Assembly: GCA_021822495.1 (NCBI GenBank)
Contig: JAKAQO010000001.1
Coordinates: forward strand, 124,001 to 188,000
Source of the DNA: a bacterium
GTDB taxonomy: Bacteria > Elusimicrobiota > Elusimicrobia > UBA1565 > UBA9628
DNA length: 64,000 nucleotides
Direction of reading: 5' to 3'
Under the pieces are notes generated by a model. The model ran no database searches and was not told where the DNA came from. It saw nothing but the letters and a program-made list of their open reading frames with translations. Below are positions 27,641 to 35,500 of the stretch, one piece after another. Each line of letters begins with the position of its first letter. The stretch's first letter is position 1. The position numbers and the translations under genes were made by a program.

Positions 27641-28212
27641 GCCTTAAGCCGCATAAAACTCAAAAGAGTATCGCCGTATTTCGTTTCCTTGACGACTTTT
27701 AAATCTCCAGGGATTTCTACTTTTTCCTTGATATGCCGCTGGGAAATGACAAGTCCCTTTGGGGCAATCAGACGGGCTTCGACAACTCGCTCCAAGGCTT
27801 TAGTAGTCAAAGACAAGGGAGTATTTTCAACATCGCGGTAAGGAGGACCCAGAAAAACGATGTTGAAGGACTCGATTTGAGATCGAAAAGAAATCCAGGA
27901 CAAATCCTCAAGGACGTTTCCCTCGAGAACCTTGGCCCGTTCGCCGAAACTGAGAGACTTAATATTTTCATCAATAGAGCGGGCGCATCTCTTATTTTGC
28001 TCGATAAAGACAACCGCCCCCGCGCCGCGGGACAAGGCCTCAAAGCCAACAGCTCCGGTGCCGGCGAAAAGATCCAGAAAACGAGCGTCTTTGATGACCG
28101 GTGCGAGGATATCAAACAAAGACTGTTTAATCCGCCCGGAAATAGGCTTGACCCCTTTTTCGGAATGAGCCGATAATTTTTTCCCTCGTAACAATCCTGC
28201 TATAATTTTCAT
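27637..28212 (-). CDS. rsmD: 16S rRNA (guanine966-N2)-methyltransferase, motif IV altered
   Basis: It methylates G966 of 16S rRNA. MKIIAGLLRGKKLSAHSEKG, PISGRIKQSLFDIL and the SAM motif FLDLFAGTGAVGFEALSRGA are typical of RsmD. The catalytic motif normally D-P-P-Y reads FLGPPYRD: residue 122 is glycine (GGT at 27847-27849) where aspartate (GAT) is expected. One base explains the change, so it may be a sequencing error or a real loss. The rest of the 191-residue protein is intact. It is divergent from the REC-MBL gene. Confidence 0.92.
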   Translation of the reverse strand: MKIIAGLLRGKKLSAHSEKGVKPISGRIKQSLFDILAPVIKDARFLDLFAGTGAVGFEALSRGAGAVVFIEQNKRCARSIDENIKSLSFGERAKVLEGNVLEDLSWISFRSQIESFNIVFLGPPYRDVENTPLSLTTKALERVVEARLIAPKGLVISQRHIKEKVEIPGDLKVVKETKYGDTLLSFMRLKA

Positions 28213-28220
28213 CTATATGA

Positions 28221-28247
28221 CTATATATTTATATATAGCCATATAAT
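28221..28247 (+). promoter_or_regulatory. AT-rich promoter and inverted repeat for the REC-MBL gene
   Basis: A perfect 8-bp inverted repeat CTATATAT-TT-ATATATAG (28221-28238) is followed by TATAAT at 28242-28247, 13 bases before the ATG. No ribosome-binding site is visible, so the leader would be about seven bases. The repeat may be a binding site for a regulator of this gene or of divergent rsmD. Confidence 0.5.
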
Positions 28248-28260
28248 ATAAAATACATTT

Positions 28261-29541
28261 ATGCTCTCGGTTTTGGTGGTCGATGACGACGAACTCACGG
28301 GAAGCCTTTCCAGCGATCTGTTGCGGGAAGGCGGTTTTGACGTTGATCTCGTCTCTGACAGTCTTCAAGTCATCGATACTCTCCGAAAAAAGACCTACCA
28401 GGGAGTCGTTTTAGATATTTTGATGCCCGGAATTGATGGTCTCACCTTATGCCATAAAATCAAGACCGACCCGGCGCTCAAAAAAATCAAGGTCGTCATG
28501 GTTTCAGGAAAATCTTTTGAATCGGAACAACAAAAAGCCAAGCAATTAGGGGCGGCCGGCTTCATCATCAAACCTTACGACGTTAACGCCTTCGCGAAAG
28601 CCATCGCTGAGTTCATCGGAGAAAGCGCGGCTCCGCCTCATGCCGAAATCGCGCCCAAACCAGAGCTGGCGCCCGCTACTTCCGCCTCTGAATCGCCTAG
28701 TTTAGCGGCGGCGGCTCTGAGCGTCAAAATTTTAGGCTCTCGAAGTCAAAATCTCTCCACGCCTTCCCAATACGGAACTCATACTCCCTGTATCGCCCTC
28801 TCTTACAAAGACCAGCGCCTCATTTTTGACGCCGGAAGCGGACTTAACATTATCAACGATGAATTTAGAAACCGCGGGCTTCGGGAAATCCGTCTTTTCT
28901 TGACCCATTTTCACCCCAATCATGTGGAGGGGCTTGTTTCTTTTTCTTCCACGCAGAGTCAAGACACCTTGCTTCATATCGCGGCGGCGCCGGAACCGGA
29001 AAAAAACTTGCCGACGCTGCTCCAAGAAGTTCTCAAAGTCCCAGGAAAACCTCTCCCCAAGGTGCACTTTGAGCTTCATGAACTGAGAGAGCGTTCTTAT
29101 AGGATTTTGCCCGGCCTCATCGTCCGCGCCTTTCACGCGAACCATCCCGGGACGAGTCTCGGATTTTCAATTGAAGCGGATGGGCGCAAGATCGTTTATT
29201 CTCCGGACGCCGAGATTTACGGACCCGAGGTGACCGCTTTTCAAGACTATGACGAAAAATTTTCCGGTATTTGCCGCGGAGCCGATCTATTGATTCACGA
29301 CGCCCATTTTACTCAGGAAGACTACGAAAAGAACAAAACCCTCGGGCATTCCGGTTGCCTCAACGTCGTGGATATGGCCATCAAAGCCGAGGTCAAGCGT
29401 CTGGTCTTATTTCATCAAAATTCCCTCTACGCAGACTCAATCATCGATGGGATGGCCGAAAAAGCCAATCAACTCATCTCGCAAAAATCCTCGTCCTTAA
29501 TTTGCGAGGCGGCAAAAGAGGGAATGGAAATATCAGTCTAA
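28261..29541 (+). CDS. Response-regulator receiver fused to metallo-beta-lactamase fold hydrolase
   Basis: Residues 1-118 are a receiver domain with the acidic pocket DDD (8-10), phosphoacceptor D52 in VVLDILMPGIDG, and K104 in IIKPYDV. A proline/alanine-rich linker (120-150) leads to an MBL-fold domain from about 153 (VKILGSRSQNLSTPSQYGTH). The metal motif is HFHPNH (216-221), where the fourth position is usually D; later DAHFT, HSG and FHQN segments complete the site. This suggests a phosphorylation-controlled hydrolase, perhaps a phosphodiesterase. No histidine kinase is adjacent. Confidence 0.85.
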   Translation: MLSVLVVDDDELTGSLSSDLLREGGFDVDLVSDSLQVIDTLRKKTYQGVVLDILMPGIDGLTLCHKIKTDPALKKIKVVMVSGKSFESEQQKAKQLGAAGFIIKPYDVNAFAKAIAEFIGESAAPPHAEIAPKPELAPATSASESPSLAAAALSVKILGSRSQNLSTPSQYGTHTPCIALSYKDQRLIFDAGSGLNIINDEFRNRGLREIRLFLTHFHPNHVEGLVSFSSTQSQDTLLHIAAAPEPEKNLPTLLQEVLKVPGKPLPKVHFELHELRERSYRILPGLIVRAFHANHPGTSLGFSIEADGRKIVYSPDAEIYGPEVTAFQDYDEKFSGICRGADLLIHDAHFTQEDYEKNKTLGHSGCLNVVDMAIKAEVKRLVLFHQNSLYADSIIDGMAEKANQLISQKSSSLICEAAKEGMEISV

Positions 29542-30380
29542 ACCAAAGAGTTAAGCCGCTGAAGTTCCTTAAAATTAAGGCGTTCCGCCTCGTCCGGTTT
29601 AGGGCTTTCCAAAATTCCGGAACAATCTAAAAAATCTTTCGCCGCCAAAAGAAAGCGAAGCCCTTCAAGTCCTAAAACTCCCCGCCCCCACAAGCTATGG
29701 CTTTCGCGATGGGAATTAAACTCGGCCCGCGTGTCATTGAGATGAAAGAGACGGATATTTTCTTTCCCCAAAAAAGCCGCGGCTCTTTCTAAAAAGCGGG
29801 ACATCCCTTCCGCGTCGGAAATGGAATATCCCGCCGCCCAGGCATGAGCGGTGTCAAGACAAAAAGAAAGGGAAATTTTAAAATTTTCCCGTTGGAGGGC
29901 TTCCGCGAAAGAGGCTAATTCTTCCAGCGTTCCGCCGAGCCGTCTTCCCCCACCGGGAACGTTTTCCACGCACAAGGGAATCGTTTTCTCTGCCTCGCGA
30001 TAAGCTTCGGAAATGGAACGCGCGACGAGAGATATTCCCGAGAGTGCGCTTTCTCCCTCAGAATAAGCGCCTAAATGCAAAATAAAAGCCTCGGCCTGAA
30101 GACGCGCGGCAAGGCTCAGTTCACGACTCAAACGCGCGGATGAAGAAAGCCTTTTTTTCTCATCCCTGAGAGCCAGATTGGGAACAAAGCGAGAATGGAC
30201 GTAGATTTTCTTAACGCAACTATTTTGCAACTGCCGCGCAAAGCCCGCATAATCTTCTTCCTCGGGATCGACATGGCGGCGATAAGGGAGAATTTGAAGA
30301 GCCTGGGCTTTTAAGGACTCGGCATAGCGAAGAGCTTCCAAGAAACCTTGTCGAACCGAACAGTGAAGACCTAGGAGCAA
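29538..30380 (-). CDS. nfo: Deoxyribonuclease IV (apurinic endonuclease)
   Basis: A TIM-barrel zinc endonuclease that nicks abasic sites. Family motifs in order: GLHCSVRQGF, FILHLGAYSEG, CVENVPGGGRR, SFCLDTAHAWAAGY, LFHLNDTRAEFNSHRESH and ILESPKPDEAE, which supply the metal ligands. It is 280 residues, normal for Nfo. It begins with a TTG codon at 30380. Its end overlaps the convergent REC-MBL stop by four bases, and tRNA-Ala lies just upstream. Confidence 0.92.
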   Translation of the reverse strand: MLLGLHCSVRQGFLEALRYAESLKAQALQILPYRRHVDPEEEDYAGFARQLQNSCVKKIYVHSRFVPNLALRDEKKRLSSSARLSRELSLAARLQAEAFILHLGAYSEGESALSGISLVARSISEAYREAEKTIPLCVENVPGGGRRLGGTLEELASFAEALQRENFKISLSFCLDTAHAWAAGYSISDAEGMSRFLERAAAFLGKENIRLFHLNDTRAEFNSHRESHSLWGRGVLGLEGLRFLLAAKDFLDCSGILESPKPDEAERLNFKELQRLNSLV

Positions 30381-30400
30381 GAAATCGCCTCAAAAAAATG

Positions 30401-30473
30401 TGGACGTGAGCGGGATCGAACCGCTGACCTCCTCGATGCCATCGAGGCGCTCTCCCAGCTGAGCTACACGCCC
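30401..30473 (-). tRNA. tRNA-Ala(GGC)
   Basis: On the minus strand GGGCGTG pairs with CACGTCC. The anticodon stem CCTCG/CGAGG encloses ATGGCAT (anticodon GGC), with T arm GCGGTTCGATCCCGC. The discriminator is A and CCA is not encoded. Confidence 0.95.
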
Positions 30474-30489
30474 GTGAAGAGATTATACA

Positions 30490-30512
30490 AAAAAGGGGAC
30501 TGTCCCCTTTTT
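30490..30512. repeat. Dispersed palindrome AAAAAGGGGAC-T-GTCCCCTTTTT, copy 2
   Basis: Same 11-bp arms as copy 1 at 6751-6773 but with T at the centre. Its right arm runs into the TAA stop codon of the M48 protease gene (stop at 30511-30513). Confidence 0.85.
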
Positions 30513-33501
30513 AATTTCCCGCCATGGGAGCCGGGGGAATGCCCTGGGCTTTTAAAGCCTCGGACATTTGCCAAAGCTCCTTTATGCGAGCGGGAGTTTC
30601 CGGGTGATTCATGATCATGAGATAAAAAAGCCAGTCATCTCCGCGAGTCAAGGCCGGACCCTTTTGAGCGTTCGCTTGCGCCATGAGACCGGCATTGTTT
30701 AATTGTTCAGCCGGGCTCACGGTAAACAGATGAGAATCCATCGCGAGTTTCAGCGAGTCCTCTTCGCTCAGTTTAAACTTGGAAGACGGTCGCCAATTCG
30801 TCAAGAGGACCAAGGCCGCCGCTAAAGCCTGCGGGTCTTTGACCAGGCGAGCGCCACCTTCATCGGCCTGAGCCTCATTATTGCGGGACGCCGCGATTTG
30901 AAGCATGCCCAAAAACACCGGCGCCCACAGGGCCAGGAAAAGTCTCACCAAGGCCGGAAGAGCCGCAATGGCAGGAACCGCCAAGGGCGCAAAATGTTCG
31001 TCCTTGGGGCCTAAAGCGGAATTAGAATCTTCTTGGGCATTCTGTTTCTTGGGAAGAATGCTCTTAATGATCCGATGTCCGACCACGACCGACCACATCA
31101 AGGAATAGGCCGCGAAATTAATCGCGCTGAGCACGCTTCCAATGACGAAATTGTCGAGCATATGGCGATCCATGACATGGGTAAATTCATGGGCTAAAAC
31201 GCCACGAAGATATCTCTCGCCCAATTTCTCAATATCGGAAGCGTTCGCCTTTGAGACGACATTAGATAAAGTCTCCGGAGAATCTTGTTCGCTGGCTCCT
31301 GGAATAGTTTCCGCGATCGTTCTTCTGAGAACTTTAAAAGCGTCTCCTTCCGGATTTGAGGCCGCAATGGCGTTGATGAGATTTTTTCTCAAATTCTCCG
31401 GAGTTAAAAGCATCTCTTTTGTTCCCTGGGTCACGCCGACCATCGCGTGAAACGGGCTTGGACCGGTCGCAAAGGCGTTCGGAAGTTCCGTCGGCAAAAT
31501 GACGACCTCGGGAACGGGAATCGGCTTTTTTCCGGGGCGATTCGCATTCTCCAAGGCGCGCAGATTGTCCACCACACGATATATCGCCGGGTCCTGGGCA
31601 CGAGTTGTATCGGTCGCATTTTGCATTTTTTTAATCAGCGGCGCCGAAAACAAAAACGGAATCGCGGAGAGAACAATCGCCGCGACCGAAACTTTAAGAA
31701 GTTGGTGAATGCCAAAGACCCCAAAACCCATCACCCCCGCCGCGCCGAGCATGAGCCCGATAAAGGTCGCCGTTCTCAACCAACGGTTGACGCTAGGCAT
31801 TTTGGCGGCCACTTTCTCGCTCAAAGTTTGAGGCGCCGCCTGGGCAGGCGAACTTGAAACCGTAGCCGCAGACGCGGGAAGAGACTTTTGGAGCAAAAAC
31901 TCCGTCAAATGGGCGATGCGCTCGGGCAAGAAGGCCAGGACCAGGAAAGTCGCCGGAGCGGTGAAACCGGTTGCCGCCGCGAAGAGAAAGAGCCCCGCGT
32001 AAATCACATTAAAATTCGTGAGAACAACAGGAAGGTTTTTAAACCAAGGTTTGGTTTTATCCCAATGGACTTTAGGATCGCCAAACATATTCCAAGCGAA
32101 AAAGGCGATGTTCTCATGCCACGGAGTAAATCCGCTTAAAAGCGCGAAGACGACTCCAGTCATGACCCAGGTAAAGGTCGGAAAGCGCATTTTTGCGCCC
32201 ATCAAGGCTCCAGGGATTGTAAAGGGCTGTCCCGTTTCGGCGGCATTGATTAAAAATCTTAAGAAAAATGAAACGGTCGCAATCACGGGAAGAGCGGCCA
32301 TCCCAAAAATCGGACCAAGACTCAAAGCCCCCAAGGCGCCGACGCCGATGAGATGACTCAGATAACCGCTCCCAAACAAGGCCGCCCCGCCCAGGAGGAA
32401 ATTCAAAGGGCTTCCGCCGCCGGCCATGGTCATCAAAACGCCGACTCCGGACAAAGCGGCCAAGCTCATGAGGGCAGGCAAGACGGGCGCGGAAATAGCG
32501 GTTGCAAGCACCGGAAAAGCCAGAACGGAAGCGCCGATAAGACCGCCGATCGCCGCGTCTAAAATCCATTTCACCTTATTAAGGCGCGGCGCGTCATGAC
32601 GGGAAAGACGGTATCGCGTGTACAAAGCCGCGGGCATTGCTAACAGGCCGCCCATCACCGCCCAAACAGAAGCGACTCCCACAAGGCCAAAAACCGCCGG
32701 CAAAAAGTGAACGGCCATGACTTGAACGGCGATCACCGCGGCAGCCGAGAAGATGACCCGAGCGGAACTAAGGGCAAAACCCGCCGCAAAAGATTTTTGA
32801 GGATTTGTGGGACCCGTCGGAGTCTGCGAAGAAGGCGCAGGAACTTGGGAAGGAGAAACGCTTTGAACGCGATAAGAAACGCTGGGGCTTAAACGTGAAC
32901 TTGAAACGGCGGAACGCTCAATGACGGCGAAGGAACGCCCATCCGGGCCCGGCAAAATTCTTGAAGCGCCATTTTCTCCGTCAAAAATTCCAGATAAGGT
33001 CTTTCGCGCTTTTGAACCAAAATTCTTAAGAGAGGAAGGAGATAACGCTTTTTTGAGCGCCGGAATGAACTTCGCGCTAAAAAATCCGCCCGAGGTCTTT
33101 TGACTGGCCGCGTTCTGTTGAACCAAAGCCGTGGTTCTTAAGACCGCGTCATAAACCAAGGCCGGGCGGTTTTGAGTTTTTTCCGAGGCTCCTGACAATT
33201 TCGCCTGAAGTTGTTGCCTCGCCACGGCGGTTTCAAGGGTTTGGCGCGCTTTTTCTTGCGGGGTTAAAGACAAACCATAGGCTTGAATCTGGGATGCGGG
33301 AACCAAATTGTCCGCGGGATTAACAGAATCCGTATTAAAGGAAAGCGGCGCTTCAATTTTCCCAAGAGGAGCGGCGGATTCTCCGCCGGGATTACTCATT
33401 TCCCCCATCGCGGCATAGGCCCGAAGCCCGGGGGCTTCAAGCAAAAGCGCCAAGGCGATTCCCGCCGCGGTTATTTTTTTCACGAATTCTAATTTTTTCA
33501 T
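30511..33501 (-). CDS. Large exported M48 metalloprotease with membrane-embedded N-terminal region
   Basis: 996 residues. A signal peptide (MKKLEFVKKITAAGIALALL) is followed by a low-complexity, serine-rich region up to about 230, then about ten hydrophobic segments, then an M48/HtpX-like domain. The zinc site HEFTH is at 771-775 and the third-ligand helix EAQADE at 876-881, with two further hydrophobic segments between them. Ordinary HtpX is near 300 residues, so about 600 residues precede the usual domain. It probably sits in the inner membrane with the active site on one face and degrades misfolded membrane proteins; that role is inferred. AAGGGG precedes the ATG. Confidence 0.85.
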   Translation of the reverse strand: MKKLEFVKKITAAGIALALLLEAPGLRAYAAMGEMSNPGGESAAPLGKIEAPLSFNTDSVNPADNLVPASQIQAYGLSLTPQEKARQTLETAVARQQLQAKLSGASEKTQNRPALVYDAVLRTTALVQQNAASQKTSGGFFSAKFIPALKKALSPSSLKNFGSKARKTLSGIFDGENGASRILPGPDGRSFAVIERSAVSSSRLSPSVSYRVQSVSPSQVPAPSSQTPTGPTNPQKSFAAGFALSSARVIFSAAAVIAVQVMAVHFLPAVFGLVGVASVWAVMGGLLAMPAALYTRYRLSRHDAPRLNKVKWILDAAIGGLIGASVLAFPVLATAISAPVLPALMSLAALSGVGVLMTMAGGGSPLNFLLGGAALFGSGYLSHLIGVGALGALSLGPIFGMAALPVIATVSFFLRFLINAAETGQPFTIPGALMGAKMRFPTFTWVMTGVVFALLSGFTPWHENIAFFAWNMFGDPKVHWDKTKPWFKNLPVVLTNFNVIYAGLFLFAAATGFTAPATFLVLAFLPERIAHLTEFLLQKSLPASAATVSSSPAQAAPQTLSEKVAAKMPSVNRWLRTATFIGLMLGAAGVMGFGVFGIHQLLKVSVAAIVLSAIPFLFSAPLIKKMQNATDTTRAQDPAIYRVVDNLRALENANRPGKKPIPVPEVVILPTELPNAFATGPSPFHAMVGVTQGTKEMLLTPENLRKNLINAIAASNPEGDAFKVLRRTIAETIPGASEQDSPETLSNVVSKANASDIEKLGERYLRGVLAHEFTHVMDRHMLDNFVIGSVLSAINFAAYSLMWSVVVGHRIIKSILPKKQNAQEDSNSALGPKDEHFAPLAVPAIAALPALVRLFLALWAPVFLGMLQIAASRNNEAQADEGGARLVKDPQALAAALVLLTNWRPSSKFKLSEEDSLKLAMDSHLFTVSPAEQLNNAGLMAQANAQKGPALTRGDDWLFYLMIMNHPETPARIKELWQMSEALKAQGIPPAPMAGN

Positions 33502-33721
33502 TTCTTGACCCCTTAAAAAATTTAGGCGGATATCTCCGTCTTTTTCATCTTATCACGATTCTTTAAAAAAGCGTATGGGTCTAAAGTCCTAGAACTTCTC
33601 CGGCAAAGGACCTAGTTTTGTGTCCCGAAAACAACTGGATGATTATGCGAGTTGTATTTATTCCATTGGAGATGATGTAAAATAACTTCGTCGTAATAAG
33701 TTCTTGGCTGAAACTCGTAAG

Positions 33722-33927
33722 CCGTTCCTTGGGAACGGTTGAGCTGATACTCCAATAGGAGATCGGCACACGCCAGTATGAATGTTCAGCCGCTGGATAG
33801 CGCCGCCTTTGGCGGCGTGAAAGGGCGGCCGGACTATTCTGGGTTACTGGCGTGGCTCGGGATTGGACGTCCGCCTGACTTGTTTCTAGGCGTTCCTCCG
33901 CAGGCCGAGAACATAACGGAGAATCGC
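33722..33927 (+). ncRNA. Structured leader upstream of the outer-membrane barrel gene
   Basis: Hairpins in order on the plus strand: CCGTTCC-TTG-GGAACGG (33722-33738); GAT-A-CTCC-AATA-GGAG-ATC (33746-33764) with a bulged A; a long-range 10-bp helix CACGCCAGTA (33769-33778) with TACTGGCGTG (33845-33854); and inside it CGCCGCC-TTT-GGCGGCG (33801-33817). The nearest start codon, of the barrel gene, is at 33928. It matches no riboswitch consensus that I know. The earlier part of the gap, 33502-33721, shows nothing recognisable. Confidence 0.55.
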
Positions 33928-34602
33928 ATGAAACGAGTGATGGGAATGGCCGTTCTTTTAACGCTGGGAAGCTTTCTTTGTTCTCAAATAGCCCGCGCCG
34001 ATGATGCCGGAACTGGGACTTGGCATCCGTTTGGAAGTTTCGACTATTATGGGATTGGCAATAGCAAACAAACCGCCCAAGAAGCTTTAAATTCTATTTG
34101 TTCCGGCGCAAGCGGATGCGGATATTCCGCTAATGTCTACGGAGGATATGGAGCGCGAGCAGGAATCTTCTACAAAGAAAACTCAAACTTTGAGTGGGGA
34201 GGCAGCTTGGGCTATATTGATGGCGGTCCTGATATCTCAGGGAAGGGAACTATCTCGTACGCCTCGCCTGCCGGAAGTTTTTCAGACACTGTGACCAACA
34301 ACACCCTGAGACTCTTAGCCGAGGCAAAAGAATCATACCCAATCAATCAAGACTGGAAATTTAATATTGGCGCGGGCTTGGGGTGGGCCATGGATATGGA
34401 AAACGACAATTACTCAAGTTCTGGATCGCTTGCTTCCATTGGTTCTGGAACACCCACCTCAAATTATGGATGGGCGACCTGGGAAATCTCTCCCTCTTTT
34501 GCCTATCATCACGCGCAAATCGGAGTGCGCTATGTCGGTTTTGCTCGCGGGGGTTTTAACCCCTGGAATACCATCGGCGCGTTTCTGGGATACGAATTCT
34601 GA
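33928..34602 (+). CDS. Outer-membrane beta-barrel protein
   Basis: From the ATG at 33928 (after an upstream GGAG) there is a signal peptide MKRVMGMAVLLTLGSFLCSQ with cleavage after ARA. The mature part has alternating strands with many aromatic/glycine residues (GGYGARAGIFYKENSNFEWG; WEISPSFAYHHAQIGVRYVG) and ends in GAFLGYEF, a C-terminal phenylalanine typical of barrels assembled by Bam. At 224 residues it suits an eight-stranded barrel. The 50 residues that an upstream ATG would add are encoded by the structured leader and are rejected. Cargo unknown. Confidence 0.8.
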   Translation: MKRVMGMAVLLTLGSFLCSQIARADDAGTGTWHPFGSFDYYGIGNSKQTAQEALNSICSGASGCGYSANVYGGYGARAGIFYKENSNFEWGGSLGYIDGGPDISGKGTISYASPAGSFSDTVTNNTLRLLAEAKESYPINQDWKFNIGAGLGWAMDMENDNYSSSGSLASIGSGTPTSNYGWATWEISPSFAYHHAQIGVRYVGFARGGFNPWNTIGAFLGYEF

Positions 34603-34648
34603 TTCAATATTTTTAGCACCACAAGTTGGAAATCTTTTAGCATTGGCC

Positions 34649-34668
34649 ACCCCGGCGAAAGCCGGGGT
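34649..34668 (+). terminator. Hairpin ACCCCGGC-GAAA-GCCGGGGT
   Basis: A perfect 8-bp stem with a GAAA loop 47 nt past the barrel gene stop, followed by CTAGGTTTT on the plus strand. It is a plausible terminator. It resembles AAGCCCGC-GAAA-GCGGGCTT at 57010-57029, so it may also be a dispersed palindromic element. Confidence 0.55.
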
Positions 34669-34699
34669 CTAGGTTTTCCGTGATGAACTGGACTGCCTA

Positions 34700-34732
34700 C
34701 CGCAGGCAGGCGACTTTCACCACTGCCTGCGG
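34700..34732. repeat. Perfect 10-bp inverted repeat, 13-base loop
   Basis: CCGCAGGCAG and CTGCCTGCGG around a 13-base loop, between the barrel gene and tRNA-Arg(TCT). There is no T-run. Probably a palindromic intergenic repeat; its function is unknown. Confidence 0.5.
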
Positions 34733-34795
34733 AATTGCTGATGAGACGATGCGCTTGAATCTCGCGGGGCAGCCGTTTTTGTAAAATAAACCATC

Positions 34796-34867
34796 GTCCC
34801 CGTAGCTCAATGGACAGAGCTCCTGCCTTCTAAGCAGGCGATACAGGTTCGATTCCTGTCGGGGACA
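34796..34867 (+). tRNA. tRNA-Arg(TCT)
   Basis: GTCCCCG pairs with CGGGGAC, the anticodon stem CCTGC/GCAGG encloses CTTCTAA (anticodon TCT), and the T arm is CAGGTTCGATTCCTG. The discriminator is A with no encoded CCA. The next gene starts six bases after it. Confidence 0.95.
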
Positions 34868-34873
34868 AATCTT

Positions 34874-35497
34874 GTGCCTAAAAAATCGGTCTGCGTTTTA
34901 GCGAGCGGGGGCTTTGACAGTTCAGCCTTGATGGCGGATTTGCTCAGCCGCGGTCAAATCGTCCACCCGCTTTATATCCGTTGCGGTTTCCGCTGGGAAA
35001 AAGCGGAACTCTATTGGCTCAAGCGCTTATTAAGCGAAATCAAAAATCCTCGTCTTAAAACGCTCTCGGTTGTAGACTATCCAATGCGCAGTCTCTTGCG
35101 GCGGCATTGGGGTTTTTCCGGCCGCGCGATTCCCAAAGACACGGACCCAGACTCCAGCGTCTATCTGCCGGGAAGAAATATTATTTTACTGGGAGAAGCC
35201 GGGCTTTTCTGCGCCCAAAGAAAAATCCCGCAGATTGCTCTTGGCATACTCAAATCCAATCCTTTTCCCGATGCCACGCCTCAATTCTTAAGCTCCTTAC
35301 AGAAAGCGCTTTCCTTGGGACTTAATTTCAAAATCGAAATCATGACCCCTTATGTGCGCCTTGAAAAAAATAAAATTCTAAACCGCGTTAAAAATTTTCC
35401 CCGCCATCTTATTTTTTCTTGTCTTAATCCCTATGGGATAAAACCCTGCAACCGCTGCAATAAATGCGCGGAAAGACAAAAAGCGTTGAGCGTTTAA
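34874..35497 (+). CDS. queC: QueC-like 7-cyano-7-deazaguanine synthase family protein
   Basis: An N-terminal PP-loop (CVLASGGFDSSALMADLL) and a C-terminal zinc site of four cysteines (CLNPYGIKPCNRCNKCAERQ) are the two marks of QueC, which makes preQ0 for queuosine or archaeosine-like modifications. It is 207 residues, near the family norm, though the middle is less similar and a related ExsB-type function is possible. It starts with GTG at 34874, only six bases after tRNA-Arg, so it may share that transcript. No queD/E/F is nearby. Confidence 0.78.
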   Translation: MPKKSVCVLASGGFDSSALMADLLSRGQIVHPLYIRCGFRWEKAELYWLKRLLSEIKNPRLKTLSVVDYPMRSLLRRHWGFSGRAIPKDTDPDSSVYLPGRNIILLGEAGLFCAQRKIPQIALGILKSNPFPDATPQFLSSLQKALSLGLNFKIEIMTPYVRLEKNKILNRVKNFPRHLIFSCLNPYGIKPCNRCNKCAERQKALSV

Positions 35498-35500
35498 GAT

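Noticed and set aside
33778..33927. N-terminal extension of the barrel protein from an upstream ATG
   Set aside because: It would place 50 residues ahead of a clear signal peptide and is encoded by the folded leader.
33722..33927. Known riboswitch (c-di-GMP, cobalamin, SAM) upstream of the barrel gene
   Set aside because: The conserved cores of those classes that I remember are not present; it is kept only as an unclassified structured leader.
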